From assembly GCA_004555915.1 (NCBI GenBank), contig SFJM01000051.1, forward strand, positions 1 to 11,072: a stretch of DNA of 11,072 nt. The letters are read 5' to 3'. The position numbers and the translations under genes are program-made. This document shows positions 1 to 6,757 of the stretch, piece after piece (position 1 is the first letter of the stretch; every line of letters begins with the position of its first letter). Under the pieces are notes generated by a model. That model worked only from the letters and a program-made list of their open reading frames with translations, was not told the origin of the DNA and searched no databases. The stretch is from Clostridiales bacterium (GTDB taxonomy: Bacteria; Bacillota; Clostridia; Oscillospirales; Butyricicoccaceae).

Positions 1-909
1 TTCCGCCGTATCCTCCGCGCTGTAGCCCAGCGCACCGGCAACCGGAGCACAGTATTTGAAGGTCTCGCCCATCATGCTGACATTGGTGTTCGCATTGGAC
101 GATGCTGCGGCGAGAATATCCGCAAAATGGCCGGAATCTTTTGCGGTCAGTCCAAATGCAGTCAGCGCATCTGTGACGATATCCGAGGTTGCCGCCAAAT
201 CCTCACCGGAAGCCGCCGCCAGATTCATAATGCCGTCAATGCCGTTCAGCATATCCCTGGTTTTCCAGCCTGCCATCGCCATGTAATTCATAGCTTCTGC
301 GGCTTCGGATGCGGAGAACTTCGTCTTTTCTCCCATTTCGCGTGCTTTGTCCCGAAGCGCCTGCAGGTCATCCCCTGTTGCGCCGGACACAGCGGCAACC
401 TGACTCATAGCAGAATCAAAGTCCGCTGTTGTCTTAACTGCCGCCACACCCAGACCGGCAACCGCAGTCGACGCAATTGACATCTTCTTTCCGACACCCG
501 CAATGGCATCGCCTGCGCTTTCCATCTTGCCGCCCACCACATCAATCTTTTCCAGCGTGGCATTGGTGGTGACTGCCTGCTGCTGTAATCGCTGCAGTTC
601 CTGTTCAGTCTCGATGATTTCACGCTCCAGCGCGTCATACTTGTCCTGACCGAGCGTGCCGCTTTCCAACTGTTGCTTCGCCTGAATCTGTGCTTTCTTC
701 AGTGAATCCAGCTTCTCTTTTGTGGCGGTGATGGCATCCTTCAACAGCTTCTGCTTCTGTGTGAGCAATTGCGTGTTGGATGGATCAAGTTTCAGGAGTC
801 GATTGACATCCTTTAAGGCCGACTGTGTCGTGCGAATCGAGGAGTTGACGGACTTCAGCGCCTTGTCCAGTCCGGTGGTGTCGCCGCCGATTTCGATTAA
901 TTTATCAAA
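1..909 (-). CDS. Phage tail tape measure protein, incomplete at both ends
   Basis: The protein fixes tail length and occupies the tail lumen during assembly. The minus frame is open from an in-frame TAA at 910-912 to the left edge, about 300 codons. An N-terminal coiled-coil-like segment (IGGDTTGLDKALKSVNSS, then KLDPSNTQLLTQKQKLL) carries Gln/Lys/Glu-rich heptads. Near residue 120 the hydrophobic glycine-rich start of the TP901-type tape measure domain begins (GDAIAGVGKKM, then TTADFDSAMSQVAAVSGAT and MNYMAMAGW). The C-terminal part lies outside the window. No ATG, GTG or TTG with a ribosome binding site opens this frame: the residues after the stop are FDKLIEIGGDTT, whereas related proteins as I recall them begin with a few more residues (M...KGITVEIGGDTT). 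The lost 5' end coincides with the palindrome at 904-1014. The family call is secure; whether the gene is still expressed is doubtful. Confidence 0.9.
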
Positions 910-1014
910 TTATCACAACTCAGATAAAATCTACACCTTTTTCCGCGAAAGCCATTGAAAACTCCGGTCTTTTGTAAAAAGGTGTAGATACTCTTCTGGT
1001 TGTGATGATTTGAT
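904..1014. repeat. 111-bp imperfect palindrome (MITE-like or IS remnant) at the start of the tape measure gene
   Basis: The left arm (about 904-943) and right arm (about 971-1014) are inverted copies. Matching blocks are ATCAAAT, ATCACAAC and TCTACACCTTTTT on the left against AAAAAGGTGTAGA, GTTGTGAT and ATTTGAT on the right, with a diverged 8-9 nt block inside each arm. About 27 nt separate the arms. The outer flanks, TTAATTT (897-903) and TTATTTT (1015-1021), differ at one base and could be a weak target duplication, though AT-rich sequence makes that uncertain. Terminal inverted repeats around a short non-coding core are what MITEs or internally deleted insertion sequences look like. The element family is not identified. 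A plain hairpin left by rearrangement is the alternative. Confidence 0.65.
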
Positions 1015-1037
1015 TTATTTTTACGTTAAAATAAATC
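1012..1037. other. AT-rich 10-bp hairpin over the tail chaperone stop codon
   Basis: GATTTATTTT at 1012-1021 is perfectly inverted as AAAATAAATC at 1028-1037, with a 6-nt loop. The right arm holds the last codons and TAA stop of the frameshift product; the left arm abuts the palindrome. The stem is all A/T except the outer pair, so it is weak as a terminator. It may instead mark the junction where the insertion occurred. Confidence 0.4.
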
Positions 1038-1190
1038 AAAATCTTCCTGCGTCGCAATGCGACTGTACTTCACGCCGTCATTGGCTTTTTCCGTCCACAG
1101 ATCCAGCACCAATCCGATGGTCAGCAAATCCAGATCGCGGACGGAAATACCGAGCTCCACACAGCGCAGAAGGAACAGCGGCGTGGTCAT
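1026..1190 (-). CDS. Tail assembly chaperone, downstream (T-type) reading frame made by -1 frameshifting
   Basis: This short frame encodes the C-terminal extension of the tail assembly chaperone, the part that in lambda gpGT contacts tail protein. It starts in principle at an ATG at 1190 that overlaps the TGA of the preceding frame (ATGA) and gives 54 residues: MTTPLFLLRCVELGISV, a segment containing DLLTIGLVLDLWTEKAND, and an end in ATQEDFDLF. This matches a conserved small protein found after the first chaperone gene in many Clostridia prophages. Continuous open sequence upstream to the slippery run at 1214-1220 argues that it is mainly read as a fusion: 116 zero-frame residues plus 62 shifted residues, 178 in all. 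Independent initiation at the overlapping ATG remains possible. Confidence 0.85.
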   Translation of the reverse strand: MTTPLFLLRCVELGISVRDLDLLTIGLVLDLWTEKANDGVKYSRIATQEDFDLF

Positions 1191-1220
1191 TTCCCGTTCA
1201 CTTCTGCCAATTCTTTTTTT
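1166..1220 (-). promoter_or_regulatory. Programmed -1 ribosomal frameshift site with downstream stem
   Basis: In mRNA sense the zero-frame codons GCA AAA AAA form an A AAA AAA heptamer at 1220-1214. Six nucleotides later GCAGAAG (1207-1201) can pair with CTTCTGC (1172-1166), a 7-bp stem with a 28-nt loop; three more AAC/GTT pairs are possible inside. Heptamer, spacer and stem have the layout of a classical -1 shift signal. Slipping back one base joins the frame to 62 further residues that resemble the known T-type extension. Confidence 0.85.
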
Positions 1221-1561
1221 GCCGTCACATCTGTCAGCATGTTATCGCCCCAGAGCTCCAGAATCTGCGGCAGTACCTCGTAAATCGAAAACATATCGAA
1301 CTGGTCAAGCCAGTCATTGATATCCTGCGGAATCGAATTGTCCGCGTGATATGCCATGATATACGCGACATTCTCGAAGATTTCCAAATCTTCAATCTGA
1401 AATACATCTCCGTTTTCGGTATTCCCTTTATACGAGCTTTCCAGCTTACTGAGATCCTTGAAAATATCGCGCTTGAACTTGGCGCGATACAGACGCGGCA
1501 CAGTCGCAGACGAACGAAACGGCACCATTCTGCCGCAGATTTCGATTTCTCTCTTGATCAT
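1187..1561 (-). CDS. Tail assembly chaperone, G-type zero-frame product
   Basis: It is a 124-residue protein beginning MIKREIEICGRMVPFRSSAT. It is expected to keep tape measure and tail proteins soluble during tail building and is absent from the virion in well-studied relatives. A longer in-frame start at 1603 is rejected: the ATG at 1561 has AGAGGAGG seven bases upstream, and it overlaps the TGA of the major tail gene as ATGA, so the two are translationally coupled. The C-terminal half is acidic and helical in appearance (EVLPQILELWGDNMLTDV). It ends eight codons after the slippery AAAAAAA. Identification rests on position between the major tail and tape measure genes, size, recalled similarity to phi13-type chaperones and the frameshift signal. 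Confidence 0.85.
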   Translation of the reverse strand: MIKREIEICGRMVPFRSSATVPRLYRAKFKRDIFKDLSKLESSYKGNTENGDVFQIEDLEIFENVAYIMAYHADNSIPQDINDWLDQFDMFSIYEVLPQILELWGDNMLTDVTAKKELAEVNGK

Positions 1562-2139
1562 CCTGCATCCTCCTCTGTCGGCAGATATACCGACTGATAC
1601 CATCCGTTATACACCGTCTGGTCGGTTGTGTCTCCTGTGCGGGCTTTGACCAGGCCATCCGAGCGCGGGTCTGCCGTAATGGACAGCTTTTCTGTACCCG
1701 GTTCAATGGTATCCTCCTTCGTTTCCGATTCAATCGACGGGCGCGATGCACTGCAATTGTACAGCACATGCCGGATAGCGTTGATGTCGCCGTCGAACTC
1801 GAACAGCAGGGCAAATTTCACGCTCTCCGCGACTGTACTGTTTTCCACCAGCACGCCATTTTTGTCCAGTTTTTCCTGTAAAATGTCCGTGCGGAACCAC
1901 TCCGGAATCAAGGCGATTTCCAGATCGCCGGAATATCCGTTGTTGGTTGCCGAACGGAAATACACAATGCCATCCGCGTAAAACGGGCTGGATTCGCCCT
2001 CTGCGTCCAGACTGATGCTGACCGCGCCGGGGATGGCCTGCGGTTTTGCATACGCAAACGATGGCACACCTTCCGTGACGGTTTCCGTCAGCTTGGCGGC
2101 ATGGACGTTTTTCAGGTTATATTTTACTTTGTTTCCCAT
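1558..2139 (-). CDS. Major tail protein (tail tube, phi13 family)
   Basis: This 193-residue protein polymerises into the non-contractile tail tube. It begins MGNKVKYNLKNVHAAKL. Internal features typical of the phi13-type family (TIGR01603) are PGAVSISLDAEGESSPFYAD, then YFRSATNNGYSGDLEIALIP, and a later stretch FALLFEFDGDINAIRHVLYNC. The ATG at 2139 is chosen over an in-frame TTG at 2145 because GAGGAGG lies ten bases upstream and the TTG sits too close to it. The C-terminal tail (DTTDQTVYNGWYQSVYLPTEEDAG region) fits the usual length and shows no added Ig-like domain. The gene overlaps the downstream chaperone at ATGA and follows the tail terminator gene by two bases. Confidence 0.92.
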   Translation of the reverse strand: MGNKVKYNLKNVHAAKLTETVTEGVPSFAYAKPQAIPGAVSISLDAEGESSPFYADGIVYFRSATNNGYSGDLEIALIPEWFRTDILQEKLDKNGVLVENSTVAESVKFALLFEFDGDINAIRHVLYNCSASRPSIESETKEDTIEPGTEKLSITADPRSDGLVKARTGDTTDQTVYNGWYQSVYLPTEEDAG

Positions 2140-2141
2140 AC

Positions 2142-2462
2142 TCAATCAGCCTCCTCATCAAAAGCATACAGAACTTCATAGAGCTTTTCGCTCTCAATCC
2201 AAACTTCAGACTTTTCATAAAAAATACCGTGCTGATCCAGCGCATCCTCTAATGTCCGTTCCACTGACAAGTCTTTGCAATCAGTGTATAATTCCACATG
2301 AACCTCGTTGATTTTATAATATACATGTCCGTCGGCAGCAAAGTTATTGCTTCCGAAAAACAAGTAGCATACGAATGGAGGTTCGGGAGCTTCGCCCTCG
2401 CTAAAGTGGTCATAAGCATACGGAATGCCAGTCTCTTGCAGGACGGTCAGTAATTTATCCAT
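2142..2462 (-). CDS. Probable tail terminator or completion protein, small phage protein
   Basis: It is a 106-residue acidic protein, MDKLLTVLQETGIPYAYDHF at the N-terminus, with a central segment YYKINEVHVELYTDCKD and the end LYEVLYAFDEEAD. The alternating beta-rich pattern and this end (YEV.Y.F) resemble a family I know from prophages (prophage pi2 protein 38-like). The family assignment is from memory of sequence pattern. Its place between the HK97 gp10-like gene and the major tail gene is where siphoviruses carry the protein that caps the tail tube and joins it to the head. The ATG overlaps the upstream stop by eight bases, so it is probably translated by coupling. The function is inferred from position. 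Confidence 0.7.
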   Translation of the reverse strand: MDKLLTVLQETGIPYAYDHFSEGEAPEPPFVCYLFFGSNNFAADGHVYYKINEVHVELYTDCKDLSVERTLEDALDQHGIFYEKSEVWIESEKLYEVLYAFDEEAD

Positions 2463-2841
2463 CTGTCATGCACCTCATAATCTTGTGTTCCAGTATTTCA
2501 ATTCCATGAGCTTCTGCATTTGCAAGATGTGGCTGAGCAGCAACACGCCCACCTCCACGCTTTGCATGACCAAATTCCAAAAGATGCGCCAATTGATAGC
2601 GATTGCGGGAATACACTGTAACCTCCAAAGCATTGGCGGTCTCTTTGGTCTTTTTCACAGACCAGCTTTTGGCATAAGCCCCTGTATCTTTTGGCGCGGT
2701 TGCCTTGATCTGATCCCTGACCATTGTGCTGGCGCTGTTCACTGCTTCCTTCATATCGTCACAGACCACATCGGCATACTGGTTCAGCTCTTTCATAACG
2801 GTTTCGGAGAGTGCGTCAATGGAAATCCTCGCGTTTGCCAT
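2455..2841 (-). CDS. HK97 gp10-like head-tail joining protein
   Basis: This 128-residue protein starts MANARISIDALSETVMKELN, a helical region, followed by ATAPKDTGAYAKSWSVKKTK, which contains the APxDTGxxxxS signature of the HK97 gp10 family (PF04883). Next comes a conserved YQLAHLLEFGHAKRGGGRV block. Proteins of this family sit at the head-tail interface and are also annotated as tail-component or minor capsid proteins. The start at 2841 is one base after the stop of the previous gene; the ribosome binding site is weak (GTGAGACGG), so coupling is likely. The final residues (KIMRCMTDG) overlap the start of the next gene. Confidence 0.9.
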   Translation of the reverse strand: MANARISIDALSETVMKELNQYADVVCDDMKEAVNSASTMVRDQIKATAPKDTGAYAKSWSVKKTKETANALEVTVYSRNRYQLAHLLEFGHAKRGGGRVAAQPHLANAEAHGIEILEHKIMRCMTDG

Positions 2842-2842
2842 C

Positions 2843-3175
2843 TTACCGTCTCACTTTCCGGCAGTGCAGTTTGATGCTTTTGCGCTTGAAATTCATGTGA
2901 TCTACTGAAAGAATATCGTACAGCTCGTCCTGAAACTGGACCCGGTAGCCCGTGGAAGTAATCACAGCGGACTGCCTGCACCATCGGATAGTGAAATCAA
3001 TGGTGGAATCGTCCACCACCATCCCGGCATCGGTCATTTCCTTGCCGCCCTCGGCACTAACTGTGGCATAACATGTGTAGTAGGGTTGCCATTCACTTCT
3101 ATGGTTGCCGATAGCATCCACTGTCACCGTGTTTTTGCTGATGTGAATGCGTACATTCATCAATTCAATCTTCAT
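2843..3175 (-). CDS. Head closure / head-tail adaptor protein (SPP1 gp16-like)
   Basis: This 110-residue small beta-barrel-like protein reads MKIELMNVRIHISKNTVTVD, then WQPYYTCYATVSAEGGKEMTD, FTIRWCRQSA and STGYRVQFQDELYDILSVDH. The pattern of an N-terminal strand pair, a conserved Y-x-T/S...A..G.E segment and a C-terminal F....Y.I..VD motif is that of the phage head-tail joining family (PF05521, TIGR01563). Such proteins close the DNA exit channel of the filled head and provide the tail docking surface. The start overlaps the preceding stop by one base (TGATG). The family fits well; the exact structural role is by analogy. Confidence 0.85.
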   Translation of the reverse strand: MKIELMNVRIHISKNTVTVDAIGNHRSEWQPYYTCYATVSAEGGKEMTDAGMVVDDSTIDFTIRWCRQSAVITSTGYRVQFQDELYDILSVDHMNFKRKSIKLHCRKVRR

Positions 3176-3450
3176 CAGAATCCCTCCCGTCGGATGCCAA
3201 ACATCAATGTCCGGAGTGTAAGAGTTAACTGATGATGGTCGGCCTCTTCCCGGTGTTCGTACAGATATGCCACAGCATACATGACTGCAATCCGAGCATC
3301 CGGTTCCGCTTCAAAGGCATCGATATCTGTTATCCGGGCCACATCCATGCAAAGCTTTTCACAGGAGGAAATCAGATGTTCCAGAAGTATATCATCATCA
3401 GGAAAATCAACACGCAGATAGCTTTTTATTTCATCCAGCGTTACAAACAT
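3175..3450 (-). CDS. Phage head-tail connector protein (HK97 gp6-like)
   Basis: This 91-residue mostly helical protein starts MFVTLDEIKSYLRVDFPDDD, followed by LLEHLISSCEKLCMDVARI and AVMYAVAYLYEHREEADHH. The opening LDEIKxYLRVD.DDD..L...I is diagnostic of gp6-like connector proteins (PF05135, TIGR01560), which form the ring bound beneath the portal after packaging. A GAGGTG ribosome binding site lies seven bases before the ATG. The gene follows the capsid gene after 73 bp, the usual order. Length is normal for the family. Confidence 0.9.
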   Translation of the reverse strand: MFVTLDEIKSYLRVDFPDDDILLEHLISSCEKLCMDVARITDIDAFEAEPDARIAVMYAVAYLYEHREEADHHQLTLTLRTLMFGIRREGF

Positions 3451-3511
3451 TGCTTATCACCTCAATTCTACAAAGCAGACATTGCTATTCATACTTACAG
3501 AATGGCACCAG

Positions 3512-3557
3512 AGCTGTTCCGGATTATTCAGATTTCAGTTTGAGAATCTGAACAGCT
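3512..3557 (-). other. Bulged stem-loop spanning the end of the capsid gene
   Basis: AGCTGTT (3512-3518) pairs with AACAGCT (3551-3557), and inside it CAGATT (3529-3534) pairs with AATCTG (3545-3550). The unpaired stretch on one side contains the capsid gene stop codon. There is no T-run after it on the minus strand, so an intrinsic terminator is unlikely. It could act as an RNA stability or processing element after the most highly expressed gene. The rest of the 3451-3523 gap shows nothing recognisable. Confidence 0.35.
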
Positions 3558-4696
3558 TCCGGCAGGATCAGCTTTCCATCCACACGCTCCTTGGCCAGAT
3601 AGCCAATCATGCCGTTACCGGCAAACAGCTCACGCAGCTCGGCAAAGGAACGGCTACCACGATCGCCGATGTTGTAATACTTGTAATCGCCGAACGCAAT
3701 AGCATTCTCCGGTGCGAAAGCCGAAGTGTGGACGGCATAGCCCAGCACACGGTCAGGCTCTCCAGCCTGATAGGAAGGCTGCCAGATGTAGGCACCGTTG
3801 TTGTCCTTCAGCTTACGCAGAGAAGCAAGGGTCTTGTCATTCATGATGAACGCGGCATTCTTACGGTAAGGACGCTTCAGCGCATAAACCAAATCCAGCA
3901 TATCGTCGGACTTGATGGCAGCAGTCAGGGTATTGGCAACAGTACCGCCACCGGCTGCTGCAAACAGGCCCAGAGGCTTGCCGTTGCCGTCACCGTTCAG
4001 GAACGCATCCTCCTCAGCATTGGCCAGCGCCTTACCGAACTGGTCGAGGATGTAGCTCTCCAGACCGAAGGCGTTGTCGTACAAAAGCTCCTCGGTCACC
4101 TTAATGGCAACATGGAGCTTGTAGGCGTCCAGCCAGATCTGGTCAAAGGTCGCATCGCCGAAAGTGAGTGCGCCGCCTTCCTCAATCCACGCGGCGGCAG
4201 GCTTGGTGGCTGCAATGTTGATTTTGTGCTGGCCACTGGTGGTGATGGTAGTCGCCAAACGGCGCATAATGTTCTCCTCGGACAGCGTGTCGATGAGTCG
4301 GCGGTCGTATTCCTCGGGAACCAAATAGCCTCCGTCAGCATCCACACCTTCCTGCAGGACATTGCTGACCTGACGGAAGTTGGTGCGCAGAGCGGTGAGC
4401 ATACCGGCCCTGTAAGCATCAGATGCACGACCAGTCTTGACCTCCTGCTGCTTTCCAGTGGTGGGCTTGGAAGTGAGGGGCGTACCCACAGGCTTGTTCA
4501 GTTCGGCTTCCAAGGCCTCCTGACGCTCCAGACGTGCGATTTCCTTGCCGAGATCGGCGATGTCCTGCTCCATGCGGGTGTAGGTGGCATCATCCTCGGC
4601 GGTCAGGGTGCCCTTCTCGGTGCGGTGGGATTCCAGAAACGCCTTGGCGGCATTCCATGCGGTGTTGCGCTTCTCGCGCAGTTCCTGAATCGTCAT
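3524..4696 (-). CDS. Major capsid protein, HK97 type
   Basis: This 390-residue protein forms the head shell. The N-terminal region (about 1-75), starting MTIQELREKRNTAWNAAKAF, is charged and coiled-coil-like and fits the delta scaffold domain removed by the head protease. The mature-type region begins around residue 105 and includes EGVDADGGYLVPEEYDRRLI, the strand-rich core with AAWIEEGGALTFGDATFDQI, the KVTEELLYDNAFGLESYI helix, FLNGDGNGKPLGL, and a C-terminal GYLAKERVDGKLILPEAVQI. All are characteristic of PF05065. The ATG at 4696 is preferred over a longer frame from 4792 because AAGGAGG lies nine bases upstream and the longer version would overlap the protease gene. The protease gene stops 14 bp upstream. 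Confidence 0.96.
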   Translation of the reverse strand: MTIQELREKRNTAWNAAKAFLESHRTEKGTLTAEDDATYTRMEQDIADLGKEIARLERQEALEAELNKPVGTPLTSKPTTGKQQEVKTGRASDAYRAGMLTALRTNFRQVSNVLQEGVDADGGYLVPEEYDRRLIDTLSEENIMRRLATTITTSGQHKINIAATKPAAAWIEEGGALTFGDATFDQIWLDAYKLHVAIKVTEELLYDNAFGLESYILDQFGKALANAEEDAFLNGDGNGKPLGLFAAAGGGTVANTLTAAIKSDDMLDLVYALKRPYRKNAAFIMNDKTLASLRKLKDNNGAYIWQPSYQAGEPDRVLGYAVHTSAFAPENAIAFGDYKYYNIGDRGSRSFAELRELFAGNGMIGYLAKERVDGKLILPEAVQILKLKSE

Positions 4697-4710
4697 AATC
4701 AAAATCCTCC

Positions 4711-5439
4711 TTAATGTTTCATCAGATTGAGCCGCTCCATGAGATCGTCCACGGAGCGTTCCGGTTTGGTGGGTTTCTTTTCGATGCGACACTTTGCCGC
4801 CAGCTTGTCCATCAGATGGTTGGTGACAGCCGCCCGAGAGAACAGCATCGGCCCGGCAGCGTGATTCTCCGAACCAGCGTCTGCTGGACGAGTCATAATC
4901 TCATCGGCAAAACCCAGATCGACCGCCGTATGGGCGTCCATCCAGGTTTCCGAATCCATGAGGTGCGACAGCTTGGTGCGGCTCATCCCTGTCTTGATTT
5001 CATAGGCATTGATGATGGATTCCTTGACCTCGTCCAGCATGGCAATGGCTTTCTGCATTTCTGTCGAATCACCAAACGCTGCCGTTGCAGGATTATGAAC
5101 CATCATCATAGAGACCGGAGATACCAGAACCTTGCTACCTGCCATTGCGATGACCGAAGCTGCTGAAGCTGCGATGCCGTCAATCTTTACGATCACGCTG
5201 CCTCTGTAATCCATGAGCATATTGTAGATTTGGGCCGCGGCCACACAGTCGCCGCCGGGGCTGTTGATCCAGACCGTGATGTCACCACTCCCGGCATTCA
5301 GTTCCTCCCGGAACAGCTGGGGTGTGATATCATCGTCAAACCAGCTTTCCTCGGCGATGGTGCCGTTCAGCGTGAGAATCCGCTGCTCCGGTTCCGTCTC
5401 CGTCGGAGCCTGATTCGTCCAGTTCCAAAACTTCTTCAT
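4711..5439 (-). CDS. ClpP-like head maturation protease
   Basis: This 242-residue serine protease processes the capsid scaffold domain during head maturation. The ClpP fold markers are present: VWINSPGGDCVAAAQIYNML (about 57-76), the nucleophile segment GIAASAASVIAMAG with Ser92 in the GxAAS position, and MMMVHNP with His115. The third catalytic residue would lie in MDSETWMDAHTAVDLGFADE (about 161-180), where Glu164 aligns best with the ClpP aspartate; I did not resolve it further. The start at 5439 (MKKFWNWTNQ) has AAAGGAG ten bases upstream. The gene begins 104 bp inside the portal gene in another frame, an unusually long overlap. Portal-protease-capsid order is standard for HK97-type modules. 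Confidence 0.93.
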   Translation of the reverse strand: MKKFWNWTNQAPTETEPEQRILTLNGTIAEESWFDDDITPQLFREELNAGSGDITVWINSPGGDCVAAAQIYNMLMDYRGSVIVKIDGIAASAASVIAMAGSKVLVSPVSMMMVHNPATAAFGDSTEMQKAIAMLDEVKESIINAYEIKTGMSRTKLSHLMDSETWMDAHTAVDLGFADEIMTRPADAGSENHAAGPMLFSRAAVTNHLMDKLAAKCRIEKKPTKPERSVDDLMERLNLMKH

Positions 5440-6679
5440 TTTCGGTTTTCTCCTTTCCCGCAAAGATTCCCGCATCCTGTAGCTTGGTCATGTTCCCATT
5501 GATGAGATATAGGTCGCCGCCAAGTTCAGCAGGGATGCGATCCAGATTTTCCAGTTCCCGGATGTCGTTGGCGGACATCCAGCCATTCTGTCTGGCGGTA
5601 GCGTAGCCGTTCATCCGGCTCTGATAGTCGCCGCGCAGCAGTCCGTCTACGTTGAACTTCACGAAATACGATTCCTTTTCTTTCTCCGAAAGCAGTGCCC
5701 GGTTGATGGCCTGCTCCCAGCGCACGATCCATGGCTCCAGCGTGTACTTCACAAATTCCAGCGACTGCTGTTCAATATTAGAAAAGCTCGACTTCTCCAG
5801 ATCGCCGACCATGTGGGGCGGTACTCGGAAGATGCGAGCAATTTCATCAATCTGAAATTTTCGGGTCTCCAAAAACTGCGCCTGTTCCGGTGAAATGGAG
5901 ATGGGCGTGTACTTCATGCCGTCTTCCAGCACAGCAATCTTGTGAGAGTTATTGCCGGAAAATCCTTTGTTCCAGCTCTCACGGATAGCATCCGGATTTT
6001 TGACTGTGCCGGGATATTCCAACAGGCCGCCGGGAGTCGCGCCGTTAGCGAAGAACTTCGCTCCGTATTCCTCACAGGCGATTGCCATACCGATGGCATT
6101 CTTGGCCATGGCGATTGGCGAATAACCAACCAAACCATCAAAGCCCAGCCCTGGAATATGCAGCACATCGGACGGCTTCAAAATCACCGTTCCATCCTTC
6201 ATGGTCTGCGCATCGGAATCCTGTACCTGGTATTGGTAGTAGAGATGGCCCATATTGTCCCGGTCAACGGTCATGCGGTTTGGCATCAACGGATATAAAG
6301 CGACGACTTCTCCTTTTCCATTGCGAATGATCTGTGCGTAAGCATTTCCCCACAGAAGAAGATGTGTCATTAAAGTTTCCCGGAACACAAAGCTGGTCAT
6401 TTCCGGGTTCGGCTCATCATGGAGAATGCGGTACAGTGGATGCTTCAGCGCCTTTTCTTTGCTGCCATCATTCCGGTACTGATACAGATGTACAGGCAAC
6501 CCGGCAATGGCCTCGGACAAGATGCGGACACAGGCGTAGACAGCGGTCATCTGCATGGCAGATCGTTCATTTACTGGTTTGCCTGAGGTAGTCTGGCCGA
6601 GAAAGAAGCGGTAGGAACTGCCGTTGGTGCTGTTGGTGGGCTTATCCCGGGAGCGGAACAGGCCAGAAAAGATTCCCAT
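5336..6679 (-). CDS. Portal protein, HK97 family
   Basis: This 447-residue protein forms the dodecameric ring at the head vertex through which TerL drives DNA. It begins MGIFSGLFRSRDKPTNS, continues with MQMTAVYACVRILSEAIAGL, then HPLYRILHDEPNPEMTSFVF, LLLWGNAYAQIIRNGKGEV and the C-terminal segment FRVPPHMVGDLEKSSFSNIE, all typical of PF04860/TIGR01537. The ATG at 6679 follows GGGAGGGAG by ten bases; a TTG at 6700 in frame would place the ribosome binding site inside the gene. The last 35 codons, an acidic then His/Arg-rich tail (LDESGSDGDGTGAADSHAER), overlap the protease gene. The Fic cassette and its terminator lie directly upstream instead of terL. Confidence 0.95.
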   Translation of the reverse strand: MGIFSGLFRSRDKPTNSTNGSSYRFFLGQTTSGKPVNERSAMQMTAVYACVRILSEAIAGLPVHLYQYRNDGSKEKALKHPLYRILHDEPNPEMTSFVFRETLMTHLLLWGNAYAQIIRNGKGEVVALYPLMPNRMTVDRDNMGHLYYQYQVQDSDAQTMKDGTVILKPSDVLHIPGLGFDGLVGYSPIAMAKNAIGMAIACEEYGAKFFANGATPGGLLEYPGTVKNPDAIRESWNKGFSGNNSHKIAVLEDGMKYTPISISPEQAQFLETRKFQIDEIARIFRVPPHMVGDLEKSSFSNIEQQSLEFVKYTLEPWIVRWEQAINRALLSEKEKESYFVKFNVDGLLRGDYQSRMNGYATARQNGWMSANDIRELENLDRIPAELGGDLYLINGNMTKLQDAGIFAGKEKTENEEVLELDESGSDGDGTGAADSHAERHHRRGKLV

Positions 6680-6710
6680 ATAAAAATTACTCCCTCCCAA
6701 ATGGCATAAG

Positions 6711-6740
6711 AAAAGCGCCTACCTTTCGATAGACGCTTTT
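6711..6740 (-). terminator. Intrinsic terminator after the Fic gene
   Basis: On the minus strand AAAAGCGTCTA pairs with TAGGCGCTTTT (11 pairs including one G-U) around an 8-nt loop, and the 3' arm runs on as CTTTTCTTAT. It lies 17 bp after the Fic stop and before the portal ribosome binding site. Its A/T ends also allow plus-strand termination. It would isolate the Fic transcript and could reduce read-through from terL to portal. Confidence 0.75.
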
Positions 6741-6757
6741 GCGTTGGTGTATCAATT

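Noticed and set aside
920..955. Mini-frame MAFAEKGVDFI at the centre of the palindrome as the tape measure start
   Set aside because: It has a ribosome-binding-like GGAG, but it is in another frame and stops at 920-922, before the in-frame stop of the tape measure frame, so no single frameshift can join them.
1010..1597. Plus-strand frame of 195 codons opposite the tail chaperone genes
   Set aside because: It lies antisense to two well-supported frames and a frameshift signal, with no recognisable protein features.
3482..4714. A 410-codon open frame on the plus strand, opposite the major capsid gene
   Set aside because: It mirrors the capsid gene almost exactly, has no supporting ribosome binding site, and its translation resembles no protein family. 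It arises from the codon bias of the capsid gene.
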